Source of the DNA: CAYNWK01 sp964400875
GTDB lineage: Bacteria > Chloroflexota > Anaerolineae > Anaerolineales > UBA4823
Direction: 5' to 3'
Assembly (NCBI GenBank): GCA_964400875.1
Contig: CAYNWK010000122.1
Location: 1 to 12,785 of the forward strand
Length of the DNA stretch: 12,785 bases
The notes beneath the pieces are model-generated. The model did not search any database, was not told the origin of the DNA, and saw only the letters and a list, made by a program, of their open reading frames with translations. Position 1 is the stretch's first letter. Each line of letters begins with the position of its first letter. This document shows positions 1-6,480 of this stretch, one piece after another. The position numbers and the translations under genes were made by a program.

Positions 1-1313
1 TTAAGCGCCAGCACTGGCACCAGCGTAGCCGCCTGCAAGGCGGGATAGATGCCCGATAGCAGACCGATCACGACGGCAAAGAGCAGCGCGAAGCCCAGCA
101 GCCAGGGCGGTGTGACCACGGCGATGGAGGTGGCCGGATAGCCTTGCTGGACGGACTGCCCGGCCATGTACACCAAGGCGAGTACGTTGATCACCTGCCC
201 GGCGCTCCAGCCCAGGATGACCCCGCCGATCCCGCCGATAAAGCCGATCCCGGCAGCCTCCCCCAGGAAAACGGTCAGCACGTCCCGGTTGGTCGCCCCT
301 ACCGCTTTCATCAAGCCGATCTCGCGGGTGCGTTCGAGGATCGCCATCGCCATGGTGTTGGCGATGCCGATGGCCGCTACCAGCAGGGCGATGCCGCCAA
401 CCCCGCCGAAAGTCACCTGCAGGATCAGGTAAAAGCTGTTGAGCCCTTCAACATACTGCTGATCAGTGTAGGCCTCGTATCCCATGCCAACAATCGTATC
501 GGTGGTGTCCAGGGTGTTCTTGACGTCGTCGACTTTGACCACCACGTTGTTGTAGCCATCCCGGTCGCGGTTGATGCGCTTGCCGAGGAACCATTCGTTC
601 ATCGCGTTCATGTCGGCCATGGAGATGTAGATATTGTAATCCGGCGCGGCGCGCATCTCCGGGAGCACCCCGACGACGTTGATGCGCACTTTTTTATTGA
701 TGGTATTGCCTTCCTGGTCCCACTTCATTAAATTCAAGGTCAGGGACTGATCGAGCAGTTCCTGGGGTGGGGGCGGCTCCGGGCTGTACACCCGCGGGTC
801 GTAAAAGTTCTTTGGGATGCTGGCCCCGACCACCACCTCGCCGCGTTCCAGGGTGAGCCTGCCCTGCTGAGCCTGCAAGCCAAGCACGCTGAGGTCGCTG
901 GTGTCAACTCCAACCAGGCTGCCCCAGCCTTCCAGGCGGCCGTAAATCAGGCCGCTGCCGCCCTGGAACCATTCCTGGGGGATCACGGCGACTACGTGGG
1001 GCAGCGCGGCGAATTCCTCCAAGACCGCATCGGTGATCAGGTTCACGGGTGTGGGCATACCACCCGGTCCAGGCACCGGTCCCGAGCTGCCCTCCACCGC
1101 GCTGTAATCGTACTTGGGTGAGACGCTTATCTGGGTCAGGTCGCCGATGCCGTACAGGTTGGAGGTGGCGTTCTTCTGCAAGCCGGCCGCTAGGGAGACT
1201 AGCACAACGATGGCCGCCGTGCCGATCACCACGCCGATGGCGGTGAGGGCTACCCGGCCTTTTCGACGGCCGAGGTTGGATAACACCAGGAAGAGCAGAT
1301 CGATCGCGCGCAT
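1..1313 (-). CDS. FtsX/MacB-type ABC transporter permease (C-terminal end cut by window edge)
   Basis: The reading frame is open from an ATG at 1313 to the left edge (437 codons) with no stop. The TTA at positions 1-3 is out of frame. The architecture is that of MacB-type permeases: a cytoplasmic N-terminus and TM1 (about residues 20-45, with TAIGVVIGTAAIVVLVSLAAG), a large extracytoplasmic MacB_PCD-like domain, then three C-terminal TM helices. The FtsX-family segment ERTREIGLMKAVGATNRDVL, which contacts the ATPase, follows TM2. The visible C-terminus, LLSGIYPALQAATLVPVLAL, is the usual family ending, so only a few residues are probably missing. An AAGGA ribosome site (1321-1325) lies 7 nt before the ATG. 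It is the last gene of a minus-strand operon with the ATPase at 3122-3805, its likely partner. Such permeases use ATP-driven conformational change to move substrates or act on envelope proteins; the substrate is unknown. The family is clear from sequence. Confidence 0.93.
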   Translation of the reverse strand, partial: MRAIDLLFLVLSNLGRRKGRVALTAIGVVIGTAAIVVLVSLAAGLQKNATSNLYGIGDLTQISVSPKYDYSAVEGSSGPVPGPGGMPTPVNLITDAVLEEFAALPHVVAVIPQEWFQGGSGLIYGRLEGWGSLVGVDTSDLSVLGLQAQQGRLTLERGEVVVGASIPKNFYDPRVYSPEPPPPQELLDQSLTLNLMKWDQEGNTINKKVRINVVGVLPEMRAAPDYNIYISMADMNAMNEWFLGKRINRDRDGYNNVVVKVDDVKNTLDTTDTIVGMGYEAYTDQQYVEGLNSFYLILQVTFGGVGGIALLVAAIGIANTMAMAILERTREIGLMKAVGATNRDVLTVFLGEAAGIGFIGGIGGVILGWSAGQVINVLALVYMAGQSVQQGYPATSIAVVTPPWLLGFALLFAVVIGLLSGIYPALQAATLVPVLAL

Positions 1314-1326
1314 ACAGCGTTCCTTG

Positions 1327-1357
1327 CGAGGCAGGTCTCATTCTGAAACCTGCCTCG
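1327..1357 (-). repeat. Perfect 10-bp inverted repeat (hairpin) inside the operon
   Basis: Arms 1327-1336 (cgaggcaggt) and 1348-1357 (acctgcctcg) are exact complements around an 11-nt loop. The repeat lies in the 72-nt gap between the CARDB-like gene and the permease. On the transcribed (minus) strand it ends one base before the permease's AAGGA ribosome site. It is not followed by a T-run, so it is not a standard intrinsic terminator. It may stabilise the mRNA, act as a processing site, or modulate permease translation. Confidence 0.7.
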
Positions 1358-1385
1358 TCGTGTTTGTCTCGTCCGGTCGCCGTGC

Positions 1386-3092
1386 TTACTGCAGCGGCTG
1401 CTCTAGGCCGGGTCCCAGCGGATCAACCCCCGGCGGCGCGGCATCGACCATCGCCGGGCGTCCGCTGTCCAGTCCGATCAGGCCGCGCAAGAAGCGCATG
1501 GCAGCCTGCCAGAACGTCTCCGGCTCGCCCGGCAGCGGCCCACCCGTGCCCGGCTCACCGCCCGGACCCATGCCCGGCTCACCGCCCGGCTCCATACCCG
1601 GGTCGATGACCTGCGCTTCGAGCACTTCGAGAGGGATCGTCATCGTAATCGTTTGGGACTGGTTGAAATCGTCGGTGTAGTCCACGGTGATCTGCAGCTC
1701 GAGCGGGCCGGGTTGGTTGGGCGTCAGCATGGCATCGAGCGGATAGTAGCCGCCGGTTTCCAGCGCGCCTACCTGCACGGAGCCGTTCTCCACAAAGGCG
1801 TTCTCGGCGGTCACCCGGAAGGCGCCCAGCACAGCGCTCTTGCGGCCCAGGTTGACGATCTGCAGCGGCAGTACGTTGGGCTGCCCGGCGAAGATCGGCC
1901 CGGGATCGCGGTAGAAGTTGATATCCACGATGGGCGGCTGGTGCACCAGCAGGGTGATCACCTGGTCGTCGATCTGCAGGTTTCCCTGGGGGTCGTAGTA
2001 AGCGAAAGAGATCTTGAACGAATAGGCGCCTGGGTTGGCGGAGACGTTGACGATCAGGGGCTGCTGCGCGGTGAGCGAATCACCGGGAGCCAGGTCTCCC
2101 AGGGACTGTACGTTGGACACGCCCAGGGGCGAAAAGTTAGTGAAATCGCCGCCCGAGGCGGTCACACCGGGCGCGCCCGGCGTGCCTTCCCCCCCGGGCT
2201 GCCCGGGGGATACATCCGCCCCGCCGGCGACCATCACCACCCGCCGGGCCAACTCGGTGCCAGAGTTATAGACCTGCAGTGCCAGGGTGAATTGGGTGCC
2301 CGGTTTGAGCACCTCCACGTCGGTTTTATAGCCGCTGATCACCAGCTGGGCGCGGGCGATAGGCGTACCGGTCGGGGTAGGCGTCGCCGTAGCTCCGACG
2401 CCGGAGTAGGTCGGCTTCTTCAAGTTGAGCGTCATGGTGAAGGCTTCGGTGAACGCCAGGCCGGATTCATCGACGTAGTTGACGGCGGCCTGCAAAGTCG
2501 CATAACTCAAGCCTGCCAGGGTGCTGTTGGCGATGAAGGATTGCTTGACTTTTTTCGATTCGCCGGGTTCCAATTCGCTGACCGCTAGCACACCGCCGGT
2601 CTTCTGCGGCAGGAAGTCCGCTGAGGAGAATGTCACGACCAGGTTATGCGCCCGCGTTTGCCCGTGGTTAGCCAGGTGGATCTCCAGCACGAAGCTGCCG
2701 CCGGAAGGGATCTGGTTGGGATTGGCGGAATACGACTCGATGACCACCACCGGGCGCAGAGATCCTTGCGTGGGAACGGGAGTCTCGGTCGGCGTCGCTG
2801 TCGTCGTCGGCGTGGTCGCCTCGGTGGGCGGCAAGGTGGCGCTCGGAGTCGTCGTCGGCGGTTCGGTCGGAACCTCGGTCGGCGCTTCCGTAGGGATGGG
2901 CGTTTCTGTCGGTATGAGCGTCTCCGCGGGTCCGGATGGCTCGGTCGGTATGAGCGTCTCCGGGGTGGCTTGCGGGGCCTGAACCGTGGGCGTCCTGTCT
3001 TTAGAGGCGGGAGCCGCCAGGGCATTGGAGAACACCAACCCTGACATTACCACGATCAGCAGAGTTATTCGTAATATGTGCGAGCGATTCAT
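1386..3092 (-). CDS. Secreted CARDB-like multidomain protein with Thr/Pro/Glu-rich stalk
   Basis: This 568-aa protein has a Sec signal peptide (positive MNRSHILR, hydrophobic core to about residue 22, AxA site ALA at 24-26). A low-complexity Thr/Pro/Glu stalk follows (about 34-110; ETLIPTE occurs twice, at 45 and 57). Next come about three beta-sandwich repeats of CARDB/NEW3 character (roughly 115-230, 245-385, 385-495), with phrases such as SGGSFVLEIHLANHG and LKPGTQFTLALQVYNSG. A Pro/Gly/Glu-rich segment (about 497-525) and an amphipathic stretch near FWQAAMRFLRGLIGL end the protein. No LPXTG motif or clear C-terminal TM helix is seen. It sits between the ATPase (29-nt gap) and the permease of one operon. 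COG1361-like proteins are known neighbours of MacB-type permeases. An extracytoplasmic partner, substrate receptor or adaptor role is inference. The start is ATG with AGAGGT about 5 nt upstream. Confidence 0.87.
   Translation of the reverse strand: MNRSHILRITLLIVVMSGLVFSNALAAPASKDRTPTVQAPQATPETLIPTEPSGPAETLIPTETPIPTEAPTEVPTEPPTTTPSATLPPTEATTPTTTATPTETPVPTQGSLRPVVVIESYSANPNQIPSGGSFVLEIHLANHGQTRAHNLVVTFSSADFLPQKTGGVLAVSELEPGESKKVKQSFIANSTLAGLSYATLQAAVNYVDESGLAFTEAFTMTLNLKKPTYSGVGATATPTPTGTPIARAQLVISGYKTDVEVLKPGTQFTLALQVYNSGTELARRVVMVAGGADVSPGQPGGEGTPGAPGVTASGGDFTNFSPLGVSNVQSLGDLAPGDSLTAQQPLIVNVSANPGAYSFKISFAYYDPQGNLQIDDQVITLLVHQPPIVDINFYRDPGPIFAGQPNVLPLQIVNLGRKSAVLGAFRVTAENAFVENGSVQVGALETGGYYPLDAMLTPNQPGPLELQITVDYTDDFNQSQTITMTIPLEVLEAQVIDPGMEPGGEPGMGPGGEPGTGGPLPGEPETFWQAAMRFLRGLIGLDSGRPAMVDAAPPGVDPLGPGLEQPLQ
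2909..2962 (-). repeat. 18-bp exact direct repeat in the stalk-coding region
   Basis: The 18-mer tcggtatgagcgtctccg occurs at 2909-2926 and again at 2945-2962, a 36-nt offset. It encodes the repeated peptide ETLIPTE in the Thr/Pro/Glu stalk of the secreted protein. The surrounding stretch (about 2760-2990) is full of degenerate shorter copies of Pro-Thr-Glu codons. Such tracts commonly vary in length by slippage or recombination. Confidence 0.8.
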
Positions 3093-3121
3093 GTTTACCT
3101 CTTGCGTAAGCCCTAACCCGT

Positions 3122-3805
3122 TTACAGGAGCCGGTCCACCACGCGACCGTCCAGCAGGTTAAAGACCTGAGTGGCGAACTTCTTCAGACGGGAGTCGTGA
3201 GTGACCATAACGACGGTGGTGCCGCGTTGGTGCAGTTCCGCCAGGACTTCCATGATGCTGTCGCCGCTGGCGGTATCCAGGTTGCCGGTCGGTTCATCCG
3301 CCATGATGATTTCCGGGTTGTTCACCAGGGAGCGGGCGATGGCGACGCGCTGCTGCTGTCCTCCGGAGAGCTCCGTCGGTTTATGGTAAGCGCGGTCTTC
3401 TAGGCCGACTCTGGCCAGGAGTTCGATGGCCTGTTTTTTGCGCTGTCGGCCGGGGACGCCAGCAAAGCGCAAGGGGAAGGCCACGTTCTCCAGCGCGGTC
3501 ATGCTGGGCACCAGGTTGAAAGATTGGAATACGATACCGACCTTCTGCCGGCGGTAGCGGGCCAGCTTGTTTTCATCCAGGTTTTCAATGCCGATGCCGT
3601 CCACCTGGATCCGGCCCGCCGTAGGACGGTCCAGGCCGCCCAACAGATACAGCAGCGTGCTTTTTCCCGAACCGGAAGGCCCCATGATCAGACTGAAGGT
3701 GCCGCGCTCGATAGCGAGGTCCACTCCCGTTAAGGCGCGCACGCTGACCGGCCCCATGACAAAGGTCTTCTCTAGGTCAACGATCTGGATGAAGGCTGCG
3801 CTCAT
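3122..3805 (-). CDS. ABC transporter ATP-binding protein, LolD/MacB type
   Basis: This is a 227-aa nucleotide-binding subunit that powers the permease of the same operon. All ABC motifs are intact: Walker A GPSGSGKS (42-49), Q-loop glutamine in FQSFNL (Q94), signature LSGGQQQRVAIAR (from about 146), Walker B IIMADEPTG with catalytic Glu at about 171, D-loop NLD, and switch His in VTHD (H203). Length and the ENVAFPL-type region after the Q-loop are typical of the LolD/MacB/FtsE subgroup. I chose the ATG at 3805 (MSAAF). A TTG two codons upstream (3811) is the alternative, and neither has a strong ribosome site. The upstream Yip1 gene ends only 7 nt before this ATG, so translation is probably coupled. 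The protein is about the same length as the second ATPase at 6477-7169, with motifs aligned almost residue for residue. Confidence 0.96.
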   Translation of the reverse strand: MSAAFIQIVDLEKTFVMGPVSVRALTGVDLAIERGTFSLIMGPSGSGKSTLLYLLGGLDRPTAGRIQVDGIGIENLDENKLARYRRQKVGIVFQSFNLVPSMTALENVAFPLRFAGVPGRQRKKQAIELLARVGLEDRAYHKPTELSGGQQQRVAIARSLVNNPEIIMADEPTGNLDTASGDSIMEVLAELHQRGTTVVMVTHDSRLKKFATQVFNLLDGRVVDRLL

Positions 3806-3812
3806 GGCCAAT

Positions 3813-4592
3813 TTAGAAAAAAGGTTGGATGAACTTCGCGCCGCCGAGCTGGCCCAGGCCGTAGGGGATCAACGCCTGCAAAGCCAGGACGACGAGCATG
3901 GTGATCAGTACGCCGGTCAGGGCTCTGCCCATGGAGAGCTTGCTGCCAACCGAGCCGCCGATCGCCAGCAAGGCAATGTGCCAGATCAGGTAGAGATCGA
4001 TCAGCGTCAACAACCCTACCAGGTAGAGCGCCAGATGTCCTTCCCCAGCGGGAGCAAAACCGGATAGCCCCGGCGATTGGATCAGGCGGTCGCTGTTTTG
4101 CATGAAGATCGTACGCACCAGATCGCGCAGCGCAAGAGGCAGGCCCGCCCAGGCGACCAGGTTCATGGTCATGCCGATCTCACCCCTGCCGCCCAGAGTG
4201 GTCAGCGCCAGGTGGACGAAACCGCCTACCGCCAGCCAGCCTACCCAGACCTGGGCTAATCGCGCCAGGCCCGGCAGGACGAACAGGAAGACCGGGCCGG
4301 ATGTGGCCTCGATCGCCTGCATGTACTGGGCTTGCTGTTCGGGTGAATAATATTGGAAGTCGGGCGGCAGCGTCACCTCCCCCATGGCTGCCGCGGCCTG
4401 GCGGATCGTACCGCTGGACCAGACGGTCAGCAGGGCGGTGAGGCTCAACACCAGCAAAGGTGCCAGCCAAACTCCTTCCCGCTGGGCGGTAATTTGGGCG
4501 AAGGTCTCCCGCGGGTGGATCAAGACGTTCCACAACCATTCAGTTTTCCAGCGCCGCTGCCGGCGATTGGTTTCCAACGCTGCTTCAGCCAT
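3813..4592 (-). CDS. Yip1-family integral membrane protein
   Basis: This 259-aa polytopic membrane protein has a charged N-terminus (RRQRRWK), then the Yip1-type entry WNVLIHPRETFAQI. About five hydrophobic segments follow (near 42-58, 105-135, 140-160, 195-220 and 228-250). The short N-terminal lead, WxxxxxPRxxFxxI motif and helices match the Yip1 domain family (Pfam PF04893). I chose the ATG at 4592: GAGGAG (4602-4607) lies 9 nt upstream. A TTG at 4619 would add nine residues but has no ribosome site. It is the first gene of the four-gene operon, 7 nt before the ATPase. In Bacillus subtilis the Yip1-family protein YknW works with the MacAB-like YknXYZ transporter, so a helper or assembly role for one of the two transporters here is a reasonable inference. 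No enzymatic motif is seen. Confidence 0.85.
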   Translation of the reverse strand: MAEAALETNRRQRRWKTEWLWNVLIHPRETFAQITAQREGVWLAPLLVLSLTALLTVWSSGTIRQAAAAMGEVTLPPDFQYYSPEQQAQYMQAIEATSGPVFLFVLPGLARLAQVWVGWLAVGGFVHLALTTLGGRGEIGMTMNLVAWAGLPLALRDLVRTIFMQNSDRLIQSPGLSGFAPAGEGHLALYLVGLLTLIDLYLIWHIALLAIGGSVGSKLSMGRALTGVLITMLVVLALQALIPYGLGQLGGAKFIQPFF

Positions 4593-4601
4593 TCTCCTGG
4601 C

Positions 4602-4607
4602 CTCCTC
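4602..4607 (-). promoter_or_regulatory. Ribosome binding site deciding the Yip1-protein start
   Basis: GAGGAG on the minus strand, 9 nt before the ATG at 4592. It favours this ATG over the upstream in-frame TTG at 4619, which has no such motif. Confidence 0.6.
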
Positions 4608-4731
4608 GGTAGGTTCCAATGGACGAAAAGGGTGACTCGCTTATTCAAAAGAGGGTCCCCAATCTCGATAACGCAATCAAAAACCAGCATGCGAATTTCT
4701 ACGCCGGTTTACGCTTAAAATATAGCCAAAT

Positions 4732-4754
4732 ACGCAGGTGAGATCATCCTGCGT
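4732..4754. repeat. 7-bp inverted repeat, possible operator
   Basis: Arms 4732-4738 (acgcagg) and 4748-4754 (cctgcgt) are perfect complements with a 9-nt spacer. The repeat lies next to the AT-rich core of the divergent region, a position that suits a regulator-binding site. There is no T-run, so a terminator is unlikely. Confidence 0.4.
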
Positions 4755-4784
4755 TCTATCCATCGTCATTTTAAAAAGGAAGGA

Positions 4785-4816
4785 GGTTGACCTCCTACGA
4801 AAGTAGGAGGTCGATC
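4785..4816 (+). promoter_or_regulatory. cutA leader hairpin with GAAA tetraloop
   Basis: A perfect 10-bp stem (4789-4798 gacctcctac, 4803-4812 gtaggaggtc) is closed by GAAA, a GNRA-type tetraloop. It extends to 14 pairs (4785-4816) if G-U pairs are allowed. A second hairpin can form instead: AGGAGG (4781-4786) with CCTCCT (4791-4796). The two structures compete for the same CCTCCT. No T-run follows, so this is not an intrinsic terminator. It lies about 55 nt upstream of the cutA start, where it would sit in the 5' leader. Confidence 0.65.
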
Positions 4817-4856
4817 GAAGAATTCACTCTACTTCAAGATTGGTCGGAAGGGGAAG

Positions 4857-4863
4857 AAAGGAG
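4857..4863 (+). promoter_or_regulatory. Ribosome binding site for the TTG start of cutA
   Basis: AAAGGAG lies 8 nt before the TTG at 4872. The nearby GTG at 4865 is out of frame with cutA, so this site supports the TTG start. Confidence 0.6.
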
Positions 4864-4871
4864 CGTGAAAC

Positions 4872-5216
4872 TTGGCGGATCAAGCCATCCTGCAAGATCA
4901 AACCATCCTGGTGCTGATCACGGCGCCATCCGAAGCTGTGGGCCGGGAGATCGGCCGCGCGCTGGTCGAGCAAAGGCTGGCAGCCGGCGCGAACGTGATC
5001 GCGCCGGTCAACTCGGTTTTCCACTGGAAGGGGCGGATCAATGAGGAGGCAGAGTCGCTGCTCATGGTGCAGAGCCGGGCGGCGCTGTTCGAGGAACGGC
5101 TGCTGCCGGCGGTTTTAGCCCTGCACCCATACGAGGTGCCGGAGGTCATCGCCCTGTCCATCCTGATGGGTTTGCAGAGCTACCTGGATTGGATCGAAAC
5201 GGAGACGCAAATTTAA
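4872..5216 (+). CDS. cutA: CutA, divalent-cation tolerance family protein
   Basis: This is a 114-aa CutA1-family protein, about the family's usual length. Diagnostic segments are present in order: an N-terminal beta strand with TAPSEAVGREIGRALVEQRL (about 18-37), AAGANVIAPVNSVFHWKGRI, then EESLLMVQSR-like and LHPYEVPEVIALSI near residues 83-97. The HPYEVPEI-type motif is the family hallmark. CutA proteins form very stable ferredoxin-like trimers and have been linked to copper and other divalent-metal tolerance, though the molecular role remains unsettled. The start is TTG, supported by AAAGGAG 8 nt upstream. It is the only plus-strand gene between two minus-strand transport operons and converges on the permease gene, whose stop lies 38 nt away. 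No linked metal transporter or chaperone is seen. Confidence 0.95.
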   Translation: MADQAILQDQTILVLITAPSEAVGREIGRALVEQRLAAGANVIAPVNSVFHWKGRINEEAESLLMVQSRAALFEERLLPAVLALHPYEVPEVIALSILMGLQSYLDWIETETQI

Positions 5217-5252
5217 GTTACCGGCGGCCATATGTCCGAAGGTAACTTGAAT
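5211..5252. terminator. Hairpin between the convergent ends of cutA and the permease gene
   Basis: Arms 5211-5222 and 5241-5252 pair over 12 positions with one G-T wobble around an 18-nt loop, which holds a smaller cgg/ccg pairing. The left arm includes the cutA stop codon. The right arm ends two bases before the permease stop. Being symmetrical, it could end or stabilise both transcripts. T-runs after it are short, so termination is not certain. Confidence 0.5.
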
Positions 5253-5253
5253 G

Positions 5254-6480
5254 TCATTCGTAGCGCAGCGCTTCCACCGGTTCCAGCCCGGCGGCGCGGT
5301 TAGCCGGGTACAGCCCGAAAAACAAGCCGACGGCCGCGGAGAAAAGAGTAGCAAGCAAGATCACGTCCACGCCGATGGAGGGGTCGATCGGCGTATTGCT
5401 GGCCGCGGCGATGCGCCCCACGACGGCGGAAATCAACCAGCCTAACGCGATGCCGACCAGCCCGCCCACCAGACTGAGCAGGGCCGACTCGGTAAGAAAC
5501 TGGATCAGGATGTCGCTCCGGCGGGCTCCCAGGGCTTTGCGCAGACCTATCTCGCGCGTCCGCTCGGTCACCGAAACCAGCATGATGTTCATGATGCCGA
5601 TGCCGCCTACCAGCAGCGAGATAGCGGCGATGCCGCCCAGGAAGATGGTCAGCACGCTGGTGATGGTATGGGCGGTGGCCAGGAAGTCCTGCTGGGAAAG
5701 GATGGTGAAATCGTCGGCGCCGATCTCCGTGCGGTGGCGGGTGCGCAGGATCTGGGCGACCTCCTCGGTGGCCTGGTTGACCGTTTGGGGGGTGGTCGCT
5801 TGGACCAGTAGCAAATCGACGCGGTCGCGCGACGAGCGGCGGATCAGGCGCGTCTGGGCCGTGGTCAACGGCACGAAGATCTGGTCATCCTGGTTCGAGA
5901 AAGCTGAGCCGCCTTTGGGCGCCTGGATGCCGATCACGCGGAAAGGCTGGCCCTCGATGCGCACCGTCTCGCCGACCAGGCCTTCGGTTCGCCCGAAAAG
6001 CGTTTCGGCGACGTCGGTGCCCAGCACCACGACGGAGGCGCGGCCCAAGATATGCTCCTCGCGGATGTAATCACCCTCGGAGACCGGGCTGTTGCGCACC
6101 GTGCTGTAGACCGGGGTGACCCCCATGATGGTAGTAACCGTGGACTCGCCGCCAAAGGAGACTTCGCCGCTGCCCTGTAAGACCGGGGCGACGGCTTCCA
6201 CCGAGGGCGCCTGGAACGGATCGGAGATCGCTTCGGCGTCGCCCAGCGTGATCGGCTGCGGGTTGCGCACGTCCTCCGAGCCGCCGCGAAAAACGAACAA
6301 CAGGTTGGTGCCGATGCCCTGGATCGAGCCGGTGATGGTGTTCTCGGCGCCGCGGCCGATGGACACCATGGCGATCACTGCTCCTACGCCGATAACGATG
6401 CCCAGGATGGTCAACCCGGAACGCAATTTATTCGCAAACAGGCTTTGTAACGCTTCGACGATCGCTTGCCAGTACTTCAT
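5254..6480 (-). CDS. MacB-type ABC transporter permease
   Basis: This complete 408-aa permease has the standard MacB layout. TM1 is at about 20-42 (SGLTILGIVIGVGAVIAMVS), followed by an extracytoplasmic MacB_PCD-like domain (about 45-270). TM2 is near 275-305. Then comes the FtsX-family coupling segment VTERTREIGLRKALGARRSDIL, two more TM helices, and the typical C-terminus GLYPANRAAGLEPVEALRYE. The ATG overlaps the stop of the upstream ATPase gene in an ATGA arrangement (6477-6480), showing translational coupling. With the ATPase and the MFPs it would form a MacAB/YknXYZ-type exporter. In a cell without an outer membrane the adaptor would act outside the membrane without TolC. The substrate is not readable from sequence; peptides, antibiotics and lipophilic compounds are known for the family. 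Confidence 0.96.
   Translation of the reverse strand: MKYWQAIVEALQSLFANKLRSGLTILGIVIGVGAVIAMVSIGRGAENTITGSIQGIGTNLLFVFRGGSEDVRNPQPITLGDAEAISDPFQAPSVEAVAPVLQGSGEVSFGGESTVTTIMGVTPVYSTVRNSPVSEGDYIREEHILGRASVVVLGTDVAETLFGRTEGLVGETVRIEGQPFRVIGIQAPKGGSAFSNQDDQIFVPLTTAQTRLIRRSSRDRVDLLLVQATTPQTVNQATEEVAQILRTRHRTEIGADDFTILSQQDFLATAHTITSVLTIFLGGIAAISLLVGGIGIMNIMLVSVTERTREIGLRKALGARRSDILIQFLTESALLSLVGGLVGIALGWLISAVVGRIAAASNTPIDPSIGVDVILLATLFSAAVGLFFGLYPANRAAGLEPVEALRYE

Larger units (their letters stand above)
4593..4871. other. Divergent regulatory region between the Yip1 operon and cutA
   Basis: This 279-nt gap contains no convincing gene. It is AT-richer than its flanks, with an ATATA-containing core at about 4716-4724 giving weak -10-like matches on both strands (TAAAAT plus, TATATT minus). 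No good -35 partner is seen at 16-18 nt on either strand. It also holds an inverted repeat (4732-4754) and a strong leader hairpin (4785-4816) before cutA. Both flanking operons probably start transcription here. Confidence 0.6.

Noticed and set aside
1..3. TTA at the left edge as the stop codon (TAA) of the first permease
   Set aside because: It is not in frame with the ATG at 1313. The in-frame codon at 3-5 is Leu, so the gene continues beyond the window.
904..1341. Minus-strand frame (145 codons) overlapping the start of the left-edge permease
   Set aside because: It is an Arg/Pro/Gly-rich translation typical of an out-of-frame reading. The overlapping frame from 1313 gives a clear FtsX/MacB permease with a good ribosome site.
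1653..2588. Long plus-strand open frame (311 codons) opposite the CARDB-like gene
   Set aside because: It is an antisense shadow of a clearly coding frame with a signal peptide and domain repeats. Its translation is low-complexity with no recognisable family and no ribosome site. GC-rich coding DNA commonly leaves such open frames.
4716..4724. Sigma-70 promoters for cutA or the Yip1 operon at the AT-rich core
   Set aside because: -10-like matches exist on both strands, but no acceptable -35 lies at 16-18 nt, so no promoter was called.
4593..4760. A second ECF promoter (TAGAAC ... CGTA) upstream of the Yip1 operon
   Set aside because: The GAAC and CGTA elements on the minus strand are about 18 nt apart and the -35 match is partial. 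The spacing is too long for a confident call.
4787..5044. Possible 85-codon leader peptide frame starting at TTG 4787, with AAGGA 6 nt upstream
   Set aside because: It runs deep into cutA in another frame, its sequence is not protein-like, and the stretch is better explained as a structured leader. A short regulatory peptide cannot be fully excluded.
5375..6070. Plus-strand open frame (231 codons) opposite the MacB-type permease
   Set aside because: It is an Arg/Ser/Pro-rich shadow translation with no motif, fully inside a well-supported permease gene.
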